NCBI RefSeq assembly: GCF_050624435.1
Contig: NC_134538.1
Span: 124,168,937-124,232,936 of the forward strand
Source of the DNA: Tenrec ecaudatus
Lineage: Eukaryota > Chordata > Mammalia > Afrosoricida > Tenrecidae
Length of the DNA stretch: 64,000 nucleotides
Direction: 5' to 3'
Position numbers and translations under genes: made by a program. Below the pieces are notes generated by a model that was given only the letters and a program-made list of their open reading frames with translations, made no database searches and had not been told where the DNA came from. This document shows positions 1-10,039 of this stretch, piece by piece. How positions within the stretch are numbered: the stretch's first letter is position 1; every line of letters starts with the position of its first letter.

Positions 1-681
1 CTGTACATTGGCTACTCCAAGTGGGAACATCATCCTCAAAGCTTGATGGGTCAGGATGCTGTCCACTCTCTCTCATTCTCTCCCTTTTTCCTTCTTTGTT
101 TGCTCCAGCGTGGTCTGGTAAGACCTGCCATTCTCCCCGGGCTTTATCTTAAGTGCATTCTCCTGGAGAGAGGGTTTGGCATAGCTGGAAAAGGGGTTGG
201 CCTGGCCAACCAGACCTCTCTGCTCGTTCACTGCTTCGTGCCAGTATGCTGCCCTCAAGGCCTGGTACAGCAGGTTGAGGTCTGCTCCCTCTCGCCATCC
301 CTTTCCTGTGGAGACATTAACGAGTACCCTCCCCTGTGGATTAGTGCCTGGTTCCCCCCTCTCCCCCCTGCCTTCATCTTTCCTCCCTTGTTTTCTCTTG
401 TCCCACCCGCCCTACTTTTTCCCTTCTGTGTGTTGGCAAGTTGGGTGCATCATTGGGCTTGGTCTGTCCCATGCCTATGTGCCTGTCTCTCAACCTGTAA
501 ATTATGGAATAAACTTTTTCTTCTGGTCCCACTGTGTTTTTTGGATCTACCTCAGTGGACTCGTCTTGCACTTGTCCTTCTGTTCTTGGCTAACTTCTCT
601 TAGCATAATTTCCTCCATCTTTTCCCAGGAGACAGTGTCTTTTGTGTCTCCATCCCTGTTTTTTAGTGATGAGTAGTCTTC

Positions 682-734
<53 letters not shown>

Positions 735-898
735 CCAGAGTTACCCCATCCACTGTCTCTCGATAGATTTCAGTTGTTTCCAGACCTTTGTCAGTGTGAA
801 TGGTGCCGAAAGGAACACTGGAGCACTGATGACTGGACACAGTCTATTTATTACTTATTCTGGGTATATGTCCAATAAAGGGATTGCTGGTTTTAAAG
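1..898 (-). mobile_element. L1 LINE fragment, antisense (3'UTR and end of ORF2), copy A
   Basis: Read on the minus strand, about 560-898 encodes the C-terminal end of an L1 ORF2, and 1-560 is L1 3'UTR. The same sequence is recognisable in the better preserved antisense L1 at 55250-56160. The element is 5' truncated near 898. Its 3' part is outside the window but can be seen in the next copies (18749-21328). The open frame of 186 codons on the + strand here is a by-product of the pyrimidine-rich antisense 3'UTR. Confidence 0.85.
684..735 (+). repeat. (TG)n microsatellite, copy A
   Basis: A TG dinucleotide run of about 25 units with one TA interruption near its right end. It arose inside the antisense L1 ORF2 end, where the undamaged L1 has a short TATGTATG stretch. 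It is the longest of the three copies (compare 21120-21164 and 41553-41576). Confidence 0.97.
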
Positions 899-999
899 GT
901 GCATGGGGCAGGAGAGGTATGCTGTTTTTGCCCCCAAAAGATGGCATACGGAGATGCCTGCGTGAGCACGTGCTGTGTCCCTGTGGAAGAAACATTCCC

Positions 1000-1800
1000 C
1001 TGTCTCCCACTAATCAGGTCTTTTTTGTGACACCATATTACACAATCTTTTCAGAACCTCTAAGTAGAAAGCTTGATTAGCAGTCTGACCTGGTAGAAAG
1101 AAGTCCAAATGCACTGTGCCCCTCACATCAGAAAAACAAATGATGGCAACATATGTACAAGTGTGCTTAATATCATTGAATAGTGGGTTGTTATAAGATT
1201 TGTCAGAGACCCCGCCCATAAAATGATAAATAAAAATTAAGGATCCAAGGAAATCATAAATATAAATAACTAGATTTATTATGGTAAAAAATAAAATATA
1301 AATGAGAATCATCTTGGTCTTTGATTTCTCTTGATGAGCATTTTTGGGATGAGGTGATGTTGGCTTCTTCCACTGACTTGATTGATGTTGGCTTTCTGGG
1401 TCATGAGGATAGCACCACGTCTCACCTCTAATGACCTGGGGGGAAAGTCTGGGTCACTTCGGAACTGTTCTTTCAAAGCATGGCACGTTTCTACTGCACA
1501 CTTTTCCTCAGTCAGTCACAACTGAGGAACACATTTTGTAGTGACCCTTCTCATTCCCAAATCTTCCGTTAAAGTTCACTGAACCAAGCACCGCTCTCCT
1601 CCAAACAACATCCCATCTTCAGTGGTCTGTCATCCGTCTCAAGCACAAGTGCATGACTGTTGTCAGCAATTTCGTGAGTTCAGTGAGTTGACGGATGACC
1701 AGAATAAGTTCTGCCATCCATCGTCATTTCACTTTACTGAAACGAAAAAACCACTCCTGCGCTTGAGTTTCTGAAACAGTTCCTGGTGACCAGAGAGAAC
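1000..1800 (-). mobile_element. Mariner DNA transposon remnant, antisense, copy A
   Basis: Minus-strand translation gives blocks typical of mammalian mariner transposases: a stretch near 1330-1440 resembling the region around the second catalytic Asp (SSQWKKPTSPHPKNA), then GTVHLDFFLPGQT and QAFYLEVLKRLC near 1010-1135. The N-terminal side lies to the right, up to about 1790. The frame has many stops and is split by a LINE 3' end at 1139-1304. I could not find terminal inverted repeats, so the outer limits are approximate. It is an ancient, inactive copy. Confidence 0.8.
1139..1304 (+). mobile_element. L1 3'-end fragment inserted in the mariner, copy A
   Basis: About 165 bp resemble the terminal part of the L1 3'UTR in this genome: 'gatggcaacatatgtacaag', then a variant of the 'ataagagttgtatgag' block, ending in ataaaatgataa and an A-rich tail. 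It interrupts the mariner transposase frame read on the other strand, so it is the younger insertion. Confidence 0.7.
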
Positions 1801-1950
1801 CTTCCCAAGCAACACCACTGGTAGCACTAACTCAGAGCGAGTCGCTCAATGCTCACCTGGCAGGAACAAGGCACACTAGGAAAGCTCTACTCGCCCAGCA
1901 CCATTCCGGTGGTTGTTTTTTTGTTTTTTGTTTTTTTTTTTTATTACTCC

Positions 1951-2440
1951 CTCATATGCATCAATACCTTAGATTAGTGAGCTGAAATGGACTGACATTG
2001 ACCGTTCTGAATTGGAAAAGCATATGATGGACCGTGTCAGAAGTAATCCAGCAAGAGGAATGGACTTGCAATCCTCTTCAGGAAGGACCTTGCTAACTCC
2101 GTGAAGTACAGGGCTATCTGTGATAGGAGTATCTCTATCCACCTGCCAGGAAACCCACGACCGCTCTTAAGGTGTAGTTGTTCCCTCTGTTTTCAGCACC
2201 CAACCAATTGCAAGGGAGTTTCCTCAGCTGGTCTGCTTTGTCATCTGACGTCATCCTTTGCATGTGAGCCATTGACCTCTCCTGTCGCCTGCTGTCCGTG
2301 GGAGTCTCCAGCAGCCTGCCTCCTTGATTTGAATTGTCTCAGCCATCAGAATCTTGCTGTCTGACCTGCCAGCCCTTCTTGGGTTGATCAGCCCTGCAGC
2401 TAGGTGAGTGAGAAGAAGCCTAAAACCTAACACCACAGAC
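1951..2440 (+). mobile_element. RTE (BovB-type) endonuclease fragment plus unclassified repeat R2, copy A
   Basis: From about 1975 to 2165 the + strand carries a frame-shifted piece of the RTE endonuclease region, with a Ser-Glu-Leu-Lys-Trp-Thr core and the later Asp-Arg-(Ile/Met)-Ser-Ile block. It is followed by about 270 bp that I cannot classify (R2). The same RTE-R2 junction occurs at 15225-15800 and 17385-17960, so the two parts travel together. A long T-rich tract (about 1913-1942) precedes it. Confidence 0.6.
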
Positions 2441-2518
2441 AAAAAAAAACTTGGCCTCTGCAACCACAGTAGCCATTTCTTGTAGATGGACTGTTCTGTA
2501 TATTCCTCTTCTCTACAG
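2404..2518 (+). promoter_or_regulatory. Candidate 5'UTR intron just upstream of the RBBP6-like frame, copy A
   Basis: A near-consensus splice donor (AG/GTGAGT at 2402-2409) is followed 110 bp later by a pyrimidine-rich acceptor (TTCCTCTTCTCTACAG ending at 2518). A second acceptor-like TTTCTTGTAG ends at 2485, directly before an in-frame ATG at 2486. The donor lies in repeat R2 and the acceptor at the edge of the RBBP6 homology. The same sites are intact at 22833-22947 in B and 43243-43356 in C. This is seen sequence only; splicing is an inference. Confidence 0.35.
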
Positions 2519-2566
2519 AGCGCAGTCGTACACAGTGAGATATCCAAGAACGACTCCTCTGCAACC

Positions 2567-3946
2567 ATGCCTGGTGTGCATTATAAATTTGCCTCTAAAC
2601 TCAACTACGACACCATCGTCTTTGATGGGTTCCACATCTCCCTGTGCGACCTGAAGGAGAAAATCATGGGGAGAGAAAAGCTGAAAGCTTCTACCTGCAA
2701 ACTGCAGATCAGCAAGGCGCAGACGAATGAAGAATACACTGATGACAATGCGCTGATCCCTAGGAATTCTTCGGTGATTGTTAGAAGACTTCCTATTGGT
2801 GTTGTGAAATCTGCAAGCAAGACGTCTGGGATCAGTCCAACGGAACCAGCGATGGGCACTTTGCGAGCAATGCACGGCTCTTCTGCGTCCGTTTGTGCAG
2901 CCCAGCTGACCAAGGCTGCCAATCTGGCTGACGCCAATGCTTCTGAAGATGACAAGATTAAAGCAATGATGTTTCAGTCTGCCCACAAGTATGACCCAAT
3001 TAATTACCTGAAGAAACCTCTAGGTCCACCACCTCCTACTTACATCTGTTTCCAGTGTGGCAAACCTGGACATTATATTCACCATTGCCCGACAAAGGGG
3101 GAGAAGAACTTTGACGCTGGCCGTAGAATTAGAAGGAGCGCTGGCATTCCTAGAGCTTTTATGATGGAAGTGAAAGATGCTAACGTGAAGGGAGCGCTGC
3201 TGACCAGCTCTGGACAGTATGCAGTCCCCATCATAGATGCACAGGCATATGCCCTTGGGAAGAAAGAGAAGCCCCCCTTCTCCCCAGAGGAACCAAGCTC
3301 TGCCTCCACAGAAGAGGATCCGATCCCAGCGGAATTGGCCTGTCTCCTCTGCAAGGAGCTGATGACTGACGCAGTGATCATTCCGTGCTGTGGAAACAGT
3401 TATTGCAATGAATGTGTGCGCACAGCACTCCTGGAATCAGATGAACATACGTGCCCCACGTGTCTTCAGAAGGAGGTCTCTCCCGATACTTTAGTTCCCA
3501 ATAAGAATCTACGGAAGGCTGTTGAGAGGTTCCAAAATAAGACTGGCTATACACAAAGACTAAGAAAAGAGTTCCCTCCACCACCACCACTGATTCCAAG
3601 GCACCTACAACCTCTGAAGAGATCTCCAATATCCAAACCACAGGATCCTCTGATGAATCCAGCGATATCCTGCTCAACTCACCCAGCACCCTCAATGCCG
3701 TCATTGGCTTCCACACGATCTACCTCGGCTCCTCTTGCTCCTGGAGCTCCATCTTCTACCGCAGCTCCTGTTCCTGATGTAACTGCCACAGTGCTCATAT
3801 CGGTCCATTCTCCTTCCTATTCACCATCACCCGCACATCCCAGAAGAGACAGAGGCAAGAGCCGAAGTTACCGGTCACGCTCCAGATCTCATGGATACCA
3901 TCGATCGAGGTCAAGATCACCACGATATCGTCGACATCATTCATGA
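2567..3946 (+). CDS. RBBP6: RBBP6-like retrogene, DWNN-CCHC-RING protein, 459 aa, copy A
   Basis: The intronless frame closely matches the N-terminus of RBBP6, a nuclear RING-type E3 ubiquitin ligase and mRNA 3'-end processing factor. Residues 1-81 are the ubiquitin-like DWNN domain. C161, C164, H169 and C174 form the zinc knuckle. C259, C262, C274/C275, C280, C283, C296 and C299 give the C4C4 RING. A Pro-rich linker follows, then an Arg/Ser tail over about the last 37 residues. The start was chosen at MPGVHYKF, which aligns with the RBBP6 start; an in-frame ATG at 2486 would add 27 residues from the former 5'UTR. Against the 1.8-kb-residue parent, several hundred residues are missing in frame after S415, and the frame ends TGA TGA inside the RS block. 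Compared with B and C, this copy has N281 (parent D), C369 (parent S) and the parental K334. Whether it is expressed is unknown. Confidence 0.8.
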   Translation: MPGVHYKFASKLNYDTIVFDGFHISLCDLKEKIMGREKLKASTCKLQISKAQTNEEYTDDNALIPRNSSVIVRRLPIGVVKSASKTSGISPTEPAMGTLRAMHGSSASVCAAQLTKAANLADANASEDDKIKAMMFQSAHKYDPINYLKKPLGPPPPTYICFQCGKPGHYIHHCPTKGEKNFDAGRRIRRSAGIPRAFMMEVKDANVKGALLTSSGQYAVPIIDAQAYALGKKEKPPFSPEEPSSASTEEDPIPAELACLLCKELMTDAVIIPCCGNSYCNECVRTALLESDEHTCPTCLQKEVSPDTLVPNKNLRKAVERFQNKTGYTQRLRKEFPPPPPLIPRHLQPLKRSPISKPQDPLMNPAISCSTHPAPSMPSLASTRSTSAPLAPGAPSSTAAPVPDVTATVLISVHSPSYSPSPAHPRRDRGKSRSYRSRSRSHGYHRSRSRSPRYRRHHS

Positions 3947-4317
3947 TGAGGATCTCCTCGAGCGTTTAGGGCACAGTCTGATACTAAACGGAGTGCTCCC
4001 CAAGGAGAAACAGAGCACCAATCTGCTCATCGACTCAGAAGAGCTCCACCACCTTATGCGCTAAAAGCTATTGCTGGGAGGAGTGTAGACGCGGTAGAAA
4101 AGGAGCGTTGCAGAGAAAGGGGAAATGCTGAGTGGTGTGAAAGTGCGGACATGAACCTTTTCTGCATCCAGAGCTACTAGAGACATCTCAGACATCTAGA
4201 GAACATAGAGGGGCTGAGGAAGATCAAACCGACTTCTTGTTGTCCCAAGTTGAGACGATGCTACACCTGTCCAAGATGATCCCATGGATGCAGAATCCAC
4301 CGCTTATACATCGATAG

Positions 4318-4515
4318 CTCATGTGAATTATGGAAGGATGTGATATACATTTGAAATCATAATGAAAAATTATGAAAATATTTAGAAAATAAAATAGAGT
4401 TAAAAATAAATAAAATAAAAAATAAAATAAATAAAATAAAAAATAAAAATAAAAATAAATAAAATTAAAAAAAATAAATAAATACCAGAAAAAATAAATA
4501 AATAAAATAATATCT
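4318..4515 (+). mobile_element. Short LINE-like 3' end with (AAATA)n tract inside RBBP6 retrocopy, copy A
   Basis: The RBBP6 homology breaks at a serine codon near 4317 and resumes at about 4515. The insert starts with a short sequence resembling L1 3' ends in this window ('gaattatggaaggatgtgat') and continues as a long, imperfect AAATA/AAAATAAA tract (about 4390-4510). The equivalent tract is slightly shorter in B (24747-24938) and much shorter in C (45156-45304), so it is length-unstable. Confidence 0.6.
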
Positions 4516-4696
4516 GAGTAAGACAAGAAAAATATATATAAGCCAAAGCCAAAAGGTGACAAGACTAAATGTAAAAATGATGGATCTACTGTATCCAGGG
4601 AAGAAAGATTAAAACCTACTAAAGAATCTCAAGAGGTAGCAAGTGGAGGATGTGAGAAATCACCACAATCTGAACCTCCACTTAGAAAAGCCACAG

Positions 4697-5560
4697 ATTG
4701 ATGGGATATTTTCCTTCATTTGCATTATTTGTATTTTTGTCTTTATACAATTATGATTATAGCCTCGCCACCTTATTAGAATTTGTTGGGCTTTTTTTTA
4801 TTATTCCTGATGGGTCGCCAACTGTGAAACGTTGGAGGAATGGATCCATAAGGAGATATCCTGGTACAAGGGGTAATGGGGATGCAGGCACGGGGAAGGA
4901 CCATAGCGAGGGAAAGGGGATTTGGGGAGTAACACTAAAGGACAGAGAGGGGAGGGAGCACTAGAACGGATTGTGTTTGAACAAGTTATTCTAAAGGCAA
5001 ATTCACCATGGGAGTGCAGGGGTGCACGAAGATTGATTGTATAATTCTCATTGACATGTCTCAACAACTGAGATGTTGAATTGAATGATATGTAATTTAT
5101 GTGCCAATAAAATTGATGTCCGTTCTGTTATATTCTGTTTATACTCATTTTTATTAGGGTGTACCTCAGAAGCGTGTCGCCATTGGGGCTCACTCTCTTG
5201 AAGCCGTGTTATTTGTTGCCTTATTTTCATTAAGTGAAAACCAAGGATGTTGGGCCCACAGGCAGAGAAATTAGAAAGGGCATTAGGGAGCGAGCATAGA
5301 TAGGGGTGCAGATAAGAGGGAGCTGATGTCAAGAAATCCAGGGAGGAAAGGAAGTTTTAGAAAGCATGTATGATTATGGAAGAAATTCCACAATTATGTT
5401 TGACATGATTGGATTATGGAATGATAGGACATGTAATGGCTCACGAGTTACAGCAAATTAAAGAAAAGGCATAGGTTCAGGTGTGGCTTTGGGGGTCCCA
5501 CTAAATGCTAGCTCCCACTTAAGAAAAATTTGTTCTTAAACCATAACCCTGTTACATACT
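4697..5560 (+). mobile_element. Inserted LINE-like sequence in RBBP6 retrocopy, copy A
   Basis: RBBP6 homology stops at the KKA codons near 4695 and resumes near 5565. The 0.86 kb between has two blocks that look like diverged L1 3' ends: one ending in 'gccaataaaattgatg' near 5115, and a second (about 5250-5440) similar to 7980-8140. I see no coding signal. Equivalent inserts lie at 25120-25983 and 45486-46349. Family assignment is tentative. Confidence 0.45.
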
Positions 5561-5764
5561 CACCTTCATGATGCGATCACTACAGATAAGGATTTGGTGA
5601 AGAAAGCAGATGGTAACATGGGAGAAAAATATAAAACGAAAGAAAAAGTGTGGAGAAAGATTTTTAATCGTTTTCATTGAAAACTTCTGAAGCAGAAGGA
5701 CTGAAACAGGAAAGCGTGTGAGCAAAACACAGAGTGGGACCTGAACATGAAAGGATGGATAGGC

Positions 5765-6166
5765 CCTAAAGCCCATTCATTATACTCCCTCGGGACCCCC
5801 ATGCTCTGCATCCCCTGCTGCTCCGTTGCATGCCCCCACTGTTTGCTTCAGTGTACTTGGGCCAGCTCAGTGGCACATCCCCCCAGGTGTCTCCATTGCT
5901 GTCCCGTGTAGGGCCATCGGTCAGTGCAGGATGTCGCTTCCCGCCGTGTGGGCAGCTGTATGGTCCTCTCTGTACAATGGTCCCTTCGAGCCAGGCTATC
6001 GTCCTCGGAGCTTGGTGGACCCAGGTGTGCTCCAGTCCGTCGTTTTTTCTCCTTCCTTTAGCTTGTCTTCCTTCTGGAAGTGGTGTGGTAGGTCACTTCC
6101 TTTCCCACAACAGACGATCTCCTTTCATTTTCTGTGTACTCCCTTCAAATGTGGGGGTCGTGCTAA
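5765..6166 (-). mobile_element. L1 3'UTR fragment, antisense, inside RBBP6 retrocopy, copy A
   Basis: The block resembles the L1 3'UTR in antisense, for example 'gtgtctccattgctgtcccg' beside the matching stretch near 55290 and 59820. It is flanked on both sides by related RBBP6 sequence of about 80 bp (5683-5764 and 6167-6246). This means that a retrocopy segment and the LINE piece were duplicated together after insertion. B has the same arrangement (26188-26589); C has an extra unit. Confidence 0.65.
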
Positions 6167-7904
6167 TTCTGAAGCAGAGTGAACTGAAAGAACTGAAACA
6201 GGGAAAGCATGTGACCAAACCTGACCATGGAAAGATGGCTAGGACCCCTGCCAAGGACGGCATTCCACCACCTAAGACGATCAAGATCAACAGAAAAACT
6301 GGGGAGCAATATTGGAGGTACAGAGGATATAACTAATATCAAAGAACCCTCTGAAGAACGGACGTCAACATCCAGGAAAGTTAACCAGGAAAAAGTCCAA
6401 GGAAAGGTCAGGCAGAAGTAAGTGGAACTGAAGGATCCAGCTCCCCTCTAGGGGTGGATTATACTCCTAGATGCTCAGCACGTGGCCGTCCTCTGCAGAA
6501 ACCAGATGCAAAAGGACTGTCACTGAAACTGTGGGAGAGTTTAAGGATGACAATAGAGCTCCTGCTGAAAATGTTATTAATATGATTTGGTTCCTCAACC
6601 CAAAAGGGATCAAGATGACTTTGGATCTGGAGAAGAAGATGATGTTAAATCTACACAACCAACATGAAGTCTAGGAAAGCCTGTAGTATTATTTAAAGCA
6701 AACTAAAGTTTGGCACTAAGACTGAAAATAGAGTCAAGTATAAGGACAAAACGAGTGACCAACGTCAGAGGAAATTCAGATTCAGTAACTCAAAGAAGTG
6801 AGTCATAAAACAATGCATGAGATTGAAAGTTCCAATAGCTCTACATCTAGTGAAAAGGGACAAACCAAAGATCGGGATTATTGGATCTTGGCAAAGGGAA
6901 ACCCTGGGGAGGGCAAAAGTAGCATCAGCCAGAGAGAGAGAGAGTCATGTAGACCGTCTGAATGAAAACGTGACATTTAAAAATCTGTCTGAACCGACTA
7001 AATAGACTAGAACTTCATGTAACCATGAATCCATTCATGGCTCCTTACATAAAAACTTCATGCCCCATAAAGACCAAAAAAAAAAAAAACAACTAAGACC
7101 ACAGAGATTATTCAAGTTCCAAGCGCAGGGTGGGAAGAAGTGAGTCAACAAGAAGACTATCCTCCGCGGAGTAAATATTCTGCATCCCCACAGAAAGAGA
7201 AAACACAGATGAAAGGGATTTGCCTCAGATGGGAACAGCAGCCCTCCAACCCCACCCCCACCCCCAAAAGTCATTGAAGTCTCTAGAGTCACAGAAAACT
7301 TCATGATCACGAAGCTAGTTCAGATTCTAAAGATGCTAAGGTGAAGAGACAAAGTCTGTAGATACAAACTATAGAGATCATGACAAGCATGTATCAGAAT
7401 CAAGGGATTATAGTCCAGTAGCAATAAATTACTGCATATCCTTAACCCACCAGACACACACATTGAAAGAGAGCGAGTTGTTGGGCAAATTGACAAGAAT
7501 TCTATCAAACCTAAGCCCTAGTTAAGCTAGTCCTCTTGATTTTCCTCCGACTTAAGGAGAGAAAATGATGAAGTGAAATTTGATCCAGATTACAATGAAA
7601 ATGACAGGGAAAGTAATGTATTTGTACAAGAAGAAGCATCAGGGGGCAATGTGAAGGAACTGAAAGAGAAAGTGATGGAGGAAGCAAAGAGAGTGCGGAC
7701 ACGGCACAGTGGGTCGGTGAGGTGGGACCAGGAGTCACAGTCAAAGCAGTCCAAGTAGAAGCATAGCCCTTCTGGAAGCCAGACCCAAAGCCACAGACGC
7801 AGCGCAAGCTCAGCAGAAAGTCAACTCAGTAAGAAGACAAAGATGCAGAGAGAAACGGAGGAGCACGGAAACATGAAAAGCATTAGAAACATAAGGATAA
7901 CAGA

Positions 7905-8172
7905 ATGTCAGGTGAACAGATACATGGGATGGTGTAAGATATGGCAAATAATAATATATAATATAAACGTAAGGCTTCCTGGGAGGGAGGCAAGAACACA
8001 GAAGGGATAAAGGGGAGCTGAGATCAAAGACTTCAAGAAGAAAGACAGATCATTGAAACTGATGGTGGTAGAATTTGAACAATTATACTTGATCTAATTG
8101 AAATATGGAGTGTTACAATATCTGTAAGAGCTCACAATAAAATGATAAGAAAAATAAAATAAAAAAAAAAAA
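7905..8172 (+). mobile_element. L1 3' end inserted near the 3' end of the RBBP6 retrocopy, copy A
   Basis: The insert ends in 'ctcacaataaaatgataag' and an A-rich tail at 8150-8172. It splits the lysine/histidine-rich C-terminus of RBBP6 from its last residues. Similar short sequences flank it (AGAAACATAAG at the left, AGAAACGTGAG at the right), which fits a target-site duplication. Equivalents: 28328-28595 and 49164-49431. Confidence 0.65.
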
Positions 8173-8684
8173 GAAACGTGAGAAGCCTGCAGGGACTGGA
8201 GCAGAATTGGAAAAAAGCGAAGAACAGAAACACAAGAAGTCAACACAGACAAAGGAGGAGGGGAAAGATGAGAGAAGTGACATCTGTCACTGTGTAAAAG
8301 GACAGATTTGTTCATTGTCTAAATTGCAAAGTCTTCTCTATCGATTTTGTTATAATGTGAGGAAATTCAAACCTAGTAACTCATGACATGGACAGTCCTT
8401 GCTGCACTTAAAATATTGCCGCTTGATTACTTAATTTTTCATGAGAGCTTGGTAACACGAATTTTTGTACTGAATTGTGAGTGGTGTCCACGTAACATGA
8501 GAGGTGTGGCCAGGACCTATGATTTTAGCCACCATTCATCAGTTGGGGCGGAGTTTACTGTGCGGTGAAAGTTTCCCATTTGAACTGTTTTAATTGCCGG
8601 GCAGAAGCTGATATCTGTTTTAAAATAACTGCAGAAGGATTTGCGGTAGTCATTGCCGGCCCCGTTGTGTTGCTTTTGGATTAC

Positions 8685-8690
8685 AATAAA
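8685..8690 (+). terminator. AATAAA polyadenylation signal of the RBBP6 retrocopy, copy A
   Basis: AATAAA lies at the end of the RBBP6 3'UTR homology, followed after about 15 bp by a degraded A-rich stretch, as expected for a reverse-transcribed mRNA. It also occurs at 29108-29113 (B) and 49944-49949 (C). It is about 4.7 kb past the stop codon of the intact frame, so a transcript of that frame would probably use another site. Confidence 0.7.
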
Positions 8691-8730
8691 ACTTTTCCAT
8701 AAACGTAAAAACAAAGCAAGAGAGAACAAA

Positions 8731-9830
8731 CGTGGTTGTTAGGTATCGGCAAGTTAGTTCCAACTCACAGCGACCCAATATGGGCCACAGAACAAAACAT
8801 TCCCCGGTCCTGCACCGCCCTCAGCTGCTAGTGGAGCCCACTGCTGCAGTCACTGCATCAGTCCGTCTTGTTCAGGGTCCTCCTTTTACAGGCTGCCCAC
8901 GACTTTATCAAGCTTGGTGTTCTGTTCCAGCATCTGATCTCTGCGGATAACATATTCATGTGACAAAGCCCATGAGAAGTCTTGCCATCCTTGTCTCTAA
9001 GGAGCATTCTGACTGTACTTGTTCCTAAACAGATGTTTGTTCGGCAGAGTCCATTGGACTTTCGATATTCTTCACCAGCTTCACAACAAATACATCGATT
9101 CTTCTTCGCTCTTCCCTGCTCTAGCCCAACGTTCACAGGCAGGTGAGGCCATGGAAAATACCATGGCTTGGGTCAGGCCCACCTCCCTCCGCAAAGTAAC
9201 CTCCTTGCTGTTCAACACTGTACGCGGCACATTTAGTCTCTGCGATGCATCACGTGCTCTCCCAACTGTTTCTATTGATCTTGACTGTTTCTCTTGTTCC
9301 TGAGCATTGATTGTGGATCTAAGCAAGATGAAATCCTTCACAAGTTGCGTCTTTTGTCCGCTGATCATATTGGCCCAATTGTGAGCATTTGGGTTTTCTT
9401 TACAGTAAGTTGTAATAAATGCTGAAGTTCTGTGATACTTGATCTTCATCAGCAAGTGCCTCCCTTCCTCACCTTCAGGAAGCAAGGTTGTGTTGTCGCA
9501 GGTTGTTAAGGCATCTTCCCCCAGTCCTGATGCCACATTCTTTTCCATAGAATGCAACTTCTGTGATGATTTGCTCTGCACGCAGATTGTATAAGCATGG
9601 TGAGAGGGTTCAGCTGTCACACACACCTTCCTCAATGTTAAACCCCGTGGTATTTTCTTGTTCTGTTCACACAGCTGCCTCGGAAGCTAGGTTCTGTATG
9701 AGCATGATGAAGTGTTCCGGAATCCCCATTCTTCTCAAAGCTATCCGTATTTCTTGTGAGCCACACAACCGAATGAACGCCTTTGCATAAGCAGTAAAAC
9801 ACAAGTAAACCTCGTGTAACACAAATTGTT
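8731..9830 (-). mobile_element. RTE-type LINE 3' end, antisense, copy A
   Basis: The + strand begins with the reverse complement of an afrotherian RTE 3' end (gttgttaggtatcggcaagt) and continues into the reverse transcriptase coding region. On the minus strand at about 9670-9800 the motif YAKAF and the block RRMGIPEHFI are clear, typical of the RTE RT. The C-terminal part (about 9080-9660) is readable with several breaks. 5' truncated near 9830. It sits directly behind the RBBP6 tail. Open frames of up to 184 codons here are LINE remnants. Confidence 0.85.
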
Positions 9831-10039
9831 TGGTCACAACGAGATCTAAGGAAGCACTGGTAGAGGATGATAAATGGGCCAAGAAATGAAACGTGGGGTC
9901 CAGCGCACAACTGAGATGATCCTAAGGAGTGACTGTACAATTTCATGGGATAAATAAAAAAACAGGCAAACAGTGTAGTACGCTCACCTCTTTCACAGAG
10001 TCAAGAACAGAGAGGGAGAAAGTATCCTCCAGCAGGTGT

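Larger units (their letters stand above)
3947..8725 (+). pseudogene. RBBP6: Decayed 3' part of the RBBP6 retrocopy, copy A
   Basis: The rest of the RBBP6 mRNA continues on the + strand in pieces: the SR-rich block and QGETE region (to about 4100), then after a deletion the LLETSR to MDAES region (4160-4317), KPKAKGDK (4535-4695), the lysine-rich part (5565-5765), and 6167-7904, which covers the region from KPS/EKMDRTPEKD through the acidic DYNE block. The last codons and 3'UTR are at 8172-8710, with AATAAA at 8685. Frameshifts and stops are frequent, and at least four LINE-type insertions interrupt it. The loss of introns over this whole length and the degenerate A-rich tail (8705-8730) show a processed copy. 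This part is not coding. Confidence 0.85.

Noticed and set aside
43-603. Open frame of 186 codons (and the 209-codon version at 20410-21039)
   Set aside because: It lies in an antisense L1 3'UTR, is pyrimidine-driven, has no domain, and differs in copy C by indels that change the frame.
642-1080. Frames with long Cys-Val or His-Thr runs
   Set aside because: They are produced by the (TG)n microsatellite in an L1 remnant.
2513-2986. Antisense frames of 157 and 116 codons opposite the RBBP6-like frame
   Set aside because: They are shadows of the conserved coding strand and have no independent similarity.
7573-7758. 61-codon frame as a small gene
   Set aside because: It is a surviving piece of the RBBP6 acidic C-terminal region within the decayed retrocopy.
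9081-9635. 184-codon minus-strand frame as a host gene
   Set aside because: It is part of the RTE LINE 3' coding region; RT motifs follow at 9670-9800.
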